NCBI GenBank assembly: GCA_037176905.1
Contig: JBBBWG010032463.1
Location: forward strand, 17,931 to 42,062
Source of the DNA: Azolla pinnata
Taxonomy: Eukaryota > Streptophyta > Polypodiopsida > Salviniales > Salviniaceae
Direction: 5' to 3'
Length of the DNA stretch: 24,132 nucleotides
The position numbers and the translations under genes were made by a program. Below the pieces are notes generated by a model. It did no database searches. It was given only the letters and a program-made list of their open reading frames with translations, and had not been told where the DNA came from. Each line of letters begins with the position of its first letter. Within the stretch, counting starts at the first letter, position 1. Positions 18,677-24,132 of the stretch are shown in pieces.

Positions 18677-21600
18677 ATGACCTCACTGAGTAGCATTTTC
18701 GCGGGATGTGATCAGCCCATTGACTCTTCGAGTGGTGGAGGACAAAGGTACGGGAATTTTCTTAGCATTGACCTGGAGTTAAAAAGGGAAGTATTACTGT
18801 TCTGTACATGGTAGCCTTTTTGTTGAGGTTTTAAACAACAGTTAACTTAAATCAGTGCAACATATGCTTTACTGCCATTCTAACTAGTAGCAAAGGCATC
18901 GAAATACCAGTCTGATTACTGTGAGGAAGTACAGAGAGCCAAATATAGCAAATAAGAAACTTGCAATGTCAGGAAGATAACAATAGGATGAATCTTGAAA
19001 TGTCAGGAGATTGGAGATAACAATGTGAGGGGGGTGGGGTGTTTTGAGATGGATCGCGTAGTAATTACAGATAAAACACGTATACAAGGCAACACACCTT
19101 TATAATTCAGTGGATTCAAAGGATTGTAAACATATGAGGCCTCTGGATGTCCTACACCTATAGTCCATTTAGTGCTCTAGATACATGTCCAGTTTTTCCC
19201 ATCAAATTTTATCTAGCAGTTCATCTGAACTCATTCTGTGTGTTTGTGGTCAGTGATGATATGAAATGTAGTTATGGATATTCAAGTTATCGTGGGAGGA
19301 GACCCTCGATGGAAGATTTCTATCAGGCACGATTTGCAAAATCAAGCAACATAATTGTTGGCTTATTTGGTGTTTTTGATGGTAAGTGAAAGAATATTTT
19401 CTATCCTATCTGTATGCTTGCTTTGTGAGAGAAGAAAGAAGTTGAGAGTACCTGTATAAAATCTAACGATAAGAACTTTTCTTGAACGACATAAGAATGA
19501 GCAATTTTTTTTTACTTTGCTACATGAGCTCACCCAGAATCTATGTAACCCGCATGCCAAAGATATTGTTCCAACTAATCTTTTCAGGCTTTAATATGCT
19601 AAAATGTATGAAACTAGATTCATACGGGTTCTAAGTGATGCAGATTAACAAAATCTGGATGCTTGAAGTTCAGTTCTCTAATGAGGTCAGGCATTCATCC
19701 CCGTCCTTGTACCTAAATAGCTGAGCAATTTTAGTGACATCTGAACCCATGTGCGTAGATTACCTTATCAATTAATAACTCGAAGACAAAATGTACCGTA
19801 GCATCCAAAGAAGACCAAAGTATTATCTATTGTAGAGGGACATTCGAGAGGGTGTAAGGATTGAACGTATAAACCAGTCCTCTTCACCAAGTAATGTTAC
19901 ACCACTTTGCACTATCATCTATTACCTTGGAGGAACTTGAACCAAATCTATGCTTAAAGAAAAAGCATTGCTTATAATCAGAGTACAAACATGAAACAGG
20001 AGAGCGAGAGAGTTCCTATATATTGTTTATCTGCAGGTCATGGAGGCCCTCGTGCTGCAGACTTCGTATGTAATAATCTTTTTGATAATTTGATACGGAA
20101 ACCTCAATTCATTTCAGATACCAGACGTGCAATTGGTAACATCCTTTAGCTTTTGTTTGCTGAAATCAAAGTAACCTTTACGTCATACATGCACCGAACC
20201 TTTTCTCTTCAAATTTGTCTTCATGGTAATAGTTGAAGCATTCCAGCAGACAGATTCGGACTACCTAAAAGTAGAGAATAGTGCAGACCATGAGTATGAT
20301 GCTGGATCGACTGCCGCAACTGCTGTGCTGGTGGGAGATCGGTTGCTTGTTGCAAATGTAGGGGATTCAAGAGCAGTTGCTTGCAGGGGTGGAAAAGGTG
20401 ATTCCTAAGGCTACATGATTGTGATTACATTCAGCTGACATTTTCATGTAAGGCACATTTATGTCATTATGTCCAGCTGAACATACATACAAGACCCTTT
20501 GATGCTATTCGACATTTAGCCGAAAACACAATGTTCAATGGGAAGTGTTGCCCTGTCCTGTGCATGTATTTATAACCATATGGCCCTACTGTGTTCAATG
20601 GCTGTTTGCATCTAAAGATTTTTGTATGTCATTTTATTATATCGAATTGAAATATGCACATAAGGTCATTTAATGCTGTTACATTGATCTGAAATTTGCA
20701 TGCAAGTCATCGATGCTATCATGTTGAGCTGAAATTTGCATCAAAGGTCGTTTGATGCCGTTATTATATTATTCGTGTGTTCCTTGCAATTTCACGTGCA
20801 TAAATTGTAAAATCAATCACAAACTGCACCTGAATACATGTCCAATTTTAAAAATAAATTCTTATACATCTCGAAAGAACCGAGGCAGAAGTTTGGTTTA
20901 CCAAGATTTCAGATAGTCAAGATGCATGTATATTTGCTATTCTATCTTCATTCTAGAAGTTACCATTCCATGTGATGCTATACTTGGGCGATAAATAGTT
21001 ATGACATTGTTGAAATTATCAATGTTTCATTTTTCATTTATTTTGATTTCTCCAGCTGAGGCCTTAACCATTGATCATAAACCCGATCAGGAGGACGAAC
21101 GACATCGTATTGAAGAAGCTGGTGGAGTTGTTACATGGGCAGGTTCTGTTTTGATCACCTCTCTTGCATACAAACTTTCAACTCCATAGTAAAACCATCC
21201 CAAATATTCCTGGTTTTTTTTTTATTCCCCTCCCTGAGTAACTACACGGTTGTTCGGAGCTCATATTCGGAGGCTTTGCCAGGGGTGTTCTGGAAATAAA
21301 GAAAAATCTAGGGGTATTTTCAGAGTTTCTCGGCAAAACAAGGTTCTCAACATCATCCTTGTGAAATGCTTGCAACCATGACAGGAACTTGGAGAGTGGA
21401 AGGAATCCTAGCAGTGTCAAGAGCTTTTGGTGACAAGACCTTGAAGCAATATGTTGTTGCAGTTCCTGATATCACAGTAGGTCCTCTCCTCTTCTTAATT
21501 TACAAGATTTTGGATGCAAGAAGACATTGCTCATTCCTATTTATAATTTGACAGGAAGAGACGGTAACAAATGGGGTAGACTTCATAATTGTTGCCAGTG

Positions 21601-22046
21601 ATGGGCTATGGGATGTTGTCTCCAATGAGGTACAACCTCAACTACTACCTTTGCTGTTTATTTCTTCAAGTGGTCCTTGGTTAGAGAAAGAAAGTAAGAT
21701 ATATCAACGTCTTCTTAGGTCAAGATGACCCATGAGGCAAAACGAACAATAGCATGTTTGAATGCATCCAATTTGATTTTGTCTTGAAGCAAGGGTGTCT
21801 TGGGTTTCAAGTCCTTCGAAAGCTTTTCTTTCAAGAGTTTGGCCTTTCGAGCATAAGATGTGCAGATTTTTCGAGTACTGGATTAAAAGTCTTTGCTCCT
21901 TCGCACCCATTTCTATGCAGGAAGCAATCGCACTCGTTCAATCCATCCCCGATGCAGAAGAGGCCGCCAAGAAGCTCACAGAAGAGGCTTTCATTAGAGG
22001 AAGCAACGACAACATCACGTGTATTGTTGTTCACTTCCATCGCTGA
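18677..22046 (+). CDS. PP2C-family protein serine/threonine phosphatase, PP2C59/WIN2 type (complete, 8 exons, 280 aa)
   Basis: Metal-dependent (Mg/Mn) protein phosphatase. Exons: 18677-18747, 19254-19381, 20037-20135, 20233-20397, 21056-21142, 21385-21476, 21555-21629, 21921-22046. All introns are GT-AG and every junction keeps phase. Motifs: RRPSMEDFY (39-47) with the acidic metal ligand; VFDGHGG (64-70), Asp66, split over exons 2 and 3; [20 protein letters not shown] and GDSRAV (143-148); [50 protein letters not shown] with Asp230; [12 protein letters not shown] with Asp269. All catalytic residues are present. The start is supported by [10 protein letters not shown] followed by Ser/Gly-rich sequence, aligning with the remembered N-terminus of Arabidopsis PP2C59. 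The protein stops soon after the catalytic core (VVHFHR), lacking the Ser-rich tail of PP2C59 (about 311 aa). By recall this is plant PP2C group F2, not the ABA co-receptor group A. Substrate unknown. Confidence 0.94.
20433..20775 (+). repeat. Diverged ~42-bp tandem repeat in PP2C intron 4
   Basis: AGCTGACATTTTCATG (20433), AGCTGAACATACATAC (20475), AGCCGAAAAC (20518), TTGAAATATGCACATAAG (20647), CTGAAATTTGCATGCAAG (20689) and CTGAAATTTGCATCAAAG (20729) each lie about 40-43 bp from a neighbour. They share GGTCATTTGATGCT downstream. Wholly intronic (intron 20398-21055). Confidence 0.6.
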
Positions 22047-22885
22047 GAGGATAGCGGAAACAAAAACAAAATGTACGGCACGGGCATTCTACCGGTCGGT
22101 CATTGTTTATACAATTTCCATCGATTCTTGAAGACAGTCATTCTATGTGCTGAAAGATTGATAATGTGAATATTTGGGCTTGTGTATCTAAATGAAAGAT
22201 TGTTTGGTGTACTATCGATGTTCGCCGTCGGTGTTTGAGGTCTCTTGAAGATCTCTTCTTCCCAACTGATTCGGCTTCTTAACTGGCAAACCGTTGACAA
22301 TACACAAAGACCATATAGAAAACCCGTCAAAGGACTTATCGAAGCAGTCGCGAAAGAGAAAAAAACCTGATGACATTGCCGATCGAGAGAATGGGTTGAC
22401 AAAGCTTAAGTGATCACCAAAATGCGCGCATAGACTTCAAAACTTGGGGTTGGAACTTGGGAGCGAGTTTCAGGACACCGGCTAGCTTTGGAACAGAACT
22501 TGATAGCTGGGAACATTGGCTTGAAACCATATTAATTCCTAGAGATCGAAATAGAATAGACCTCTCCTAAGCGACCAAGACATCGAATCCAGGAGTCCTG
22601 ATTACTTTGGCCTGAATCGGCAAACAATCTTGCCGCTGATCGATTTGTCATCGCACTCTGATCACCCAGCATGACACCATTGCGCAGTCCTAGCTTCTTC
22701 GGTCAAGGTGGCACGACACTTTCATGGCCGATCCACAGATCGGAGCCTCTCCGCCAAGAAACCTCGGCCAGAAGCATAGCAAAATGAAACGCCCCCATTC
22801 GACCGATGCTCGGGCTCCCAATGCGACCCGATACAACAAAACTGCGCGAGGAGCTTGCAGCAGCAGTTGCATCGTGGTCGTGCAT
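22047..22885. other. PP2C 3' UTR and intergenic stretch, no gene recognised
   Basis: The first part should be the 3' UTR of PP2C; no unambiguous AATAAA was seen close to the stop, and TAAATGAAAG near 22189 is a weak candidate. The remainder is unique sequence without recognised coding potential. Confidence 0.5.
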
Positions 22886-22889
22886 AGCA

Positions 22890-23995
22890 AGCATACATAT
22901 GCGCAGATGCATGCATGTGTGTGCATGGTTTGATGTGCGTGCTCGATAAATATATATCGCGGCATCGATGGAAGAGGGCGATGGATTCGTGCGCCGCAAC
23001 ATCGAGAGCACGCCCCTTGCCTTTGGGGACTCCAGACACACACGAAAGCCGGTCGACTTCAGATGCAACTGGCTTTTTTTCTTTTCTGACCCAGCGATGA
23101 ACAGCCTGAAGTTCTCGAGAGAAATTAACCAGATGCATACATGCATGTGCAAGCAATGTATGGATGTATGCATGCATGCATGTGTGCGGGCGAGTGCATG
23201 TGTGAATGATGCATGCATGCATGCGTGGGTGAGTGCATGTGTGAATGATGCATGCATGCATGGGTGAGTGCATGTGTGAAAATGATGCATGTATGCATGT
23301 GCGTTGTGCTGGCGGGTGCATGCATGCATGTGCACACACATGCGTGCATGCATGCATGCATTCATACAAACACACGCACGCACACATACATGGAGACACC
23401 CGCGCATGCATACATGCATGCAAACACACATACATGCAACACGCCCGCGCATCCATGCATGCATGCATACACACATGCATACATCCGCGCACATACATGC
23501 AACACACCCACACATCCATGCATGCATGCATACACACATGCGTACATGCGCGCACATACATGCAGCACACCCACGCATCCATGCATGCATGCATACACAC
23601 ATGCGTACATGCGCGCACATACATGCAACGCACCCACGCATCCATGCATGCATGCATACACGCATGCGTACATGCGCGCACATACATGCAACACACCCAC
23701 ACACGCATGCACGCATGCATACACACATGCGTACATGCACACATACATGCAGCACACCCACGCATCCATACATGCGCACACATGCATGCAACACACGTGC
23801 GCGCACATACATGCAGCACACCCACGCATGCATACATGCGCACAGATGCATGCGCACGCATACATGCAGCACATCCACGCATGCATGCAACACATGCATG
23901 CATGGGGCACATACATGCGCACACATGCATGCGCACATCCATGCGTGCGCACATCCATGCGTGCGCACATACACACACATGCATGCATGCATGCA
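22890..23995. repeat. Large CATGCATG/CACACA minisatellite block
   Basis: The left part (about 23130-23330) is G/T-rich on plus, with a 39-42 bp unit (GTGAGTGCATGTGTGAATGA). The right part (23330-23995) is C/A-rich with a 63-bp unit. Unique sequence at about 22935-23120 interrupts it. Open frames of up to about 447 codons on either strand across this block are Cys/His/Met/Thr repeats without amino-acid variety and are not genes. Confidence 0.9.
23395..23720. repeat. 63-bp minisatellite
   Basis: The word CATCCATG ends at 23457, 23520, 23583 and 23646, and a variant (CGCATG) at 23709: five copies at exactly 63 bp. Each copy runs ATGCATGCATACACACATGC, then GTACATGCGCGCACATACAT, then GCAGCACACCCACG. 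Since 63 is divisible by three, the array keeps frame as a 21-residue periodic translation. Confidence 0.9.
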
Positions 23996-24007
23996 TACAG
24001 TCGTTGA

Positions 24008-24132
24008 AAACCCTAGCGGCTCTGCTGCTAAGTCTTCCTCCTCCAATCTCTCCCCTCTTCGTTTCCCTGCTGTTTCCTTTCTTTTTCCTTTCTATATCTC
24101 TTTCCTGTCAATCTGAGAAAAGGCCGAGGAAA
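24008..24132 (+). promoter_or_regulatory. Probable promoter-proximal/leader sequence of a gene beyond the right edge
   Basis: AAACCCTAG (telo-box) at 24008-24016 is followed by about 100 bp of C/T-rich sequence with no ATG. This is typical of 5' leaders of plant housekeeping and translation-related genes. No coding sequence is inside the window. Confidence 0.35.

Noticed and set aside
18677-22046. ABA co-receptor (group A) PP2C working with the nearby SDIR1 in one ABA module
   Set aside because: The sequence matches group F2 (PP2C59/WIN2), not group A, and nuclear plant gene neighbours are rarely functionally linked.
22703-24046. Very long minus-strand open frame (447 codons) rich in Cys, His and Met
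   Set aside because: It runs through a CATGCATG/63-bp minisatellite that is open on both strands in several frames; composition follows the repeat, with no domain or splice logic.

Overview
The window reads as nuclear DNA of a land plant. Evidence: three multi-exon genes with canonical GT-AG introns whose closest recognisable relatives are plant proteins, plant-type telomere repeats (CCCTAAA), telo-boxes and very large amounts of simple-sequence DNA. The genus cannot be told from sequence alone. A non-seed plant (fern, lycophyte or bryophyte) is my guess only.

Layout: 1-800 holds a candidate first exon of a minus-strand gene running off the left edge, beside a GAT/ATG microsatellite. 815-2000 is an interstitial telomere-like tract that passes into a regular 43-bp satellite and then into a decayed form. 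2328-2430 has a tRNA-like (SINE-type) fragment. 3660-5269 (minus) is a complete four-exon gene for SEN54, a subunit of the tRNA-splicing endonuclease, with a probable leader exon near 6469-6630 next to a large ATGCATAC-type microsatellite. 8117-11119 (minus) is an SDIR1-type RING-H2 membrane E3 ligase in eight exons, one of them tentative, with a probable leader exon near 12528-12675. 12.7-15.4 kb is gene-poor. 15.43-16.71 kb is a cluster of same-strand TTGAC(C/T) W-box cores. 18677-22046 (plus) is a complete eight-exon PP2C phosphatase of the PP2C59/WIN2 type. 22.9-24.0 kb is a long minisatellite, including a 63-bp unit that produces long but meaningless open frames. The last 130 bases look like the leader of a gene lying to the right.

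The three genes are ordinary nuclear housekeeping or signalling genes with no operon-like relation. I see no transposase, viral gene, CRISPR array or clearly novel gene system. The unusual content is in the repeats and the regulatory DNA: the 43-bp telomere-derived satellite, the one-sided W-box cluster, diverged tandem repeats inside the phosphatase transcription unit, and microsatellite blocks whose halves are inverted relative to each other. All intron boundaries were joined by eye, using reading-frame phase and remembered homologous proteins.
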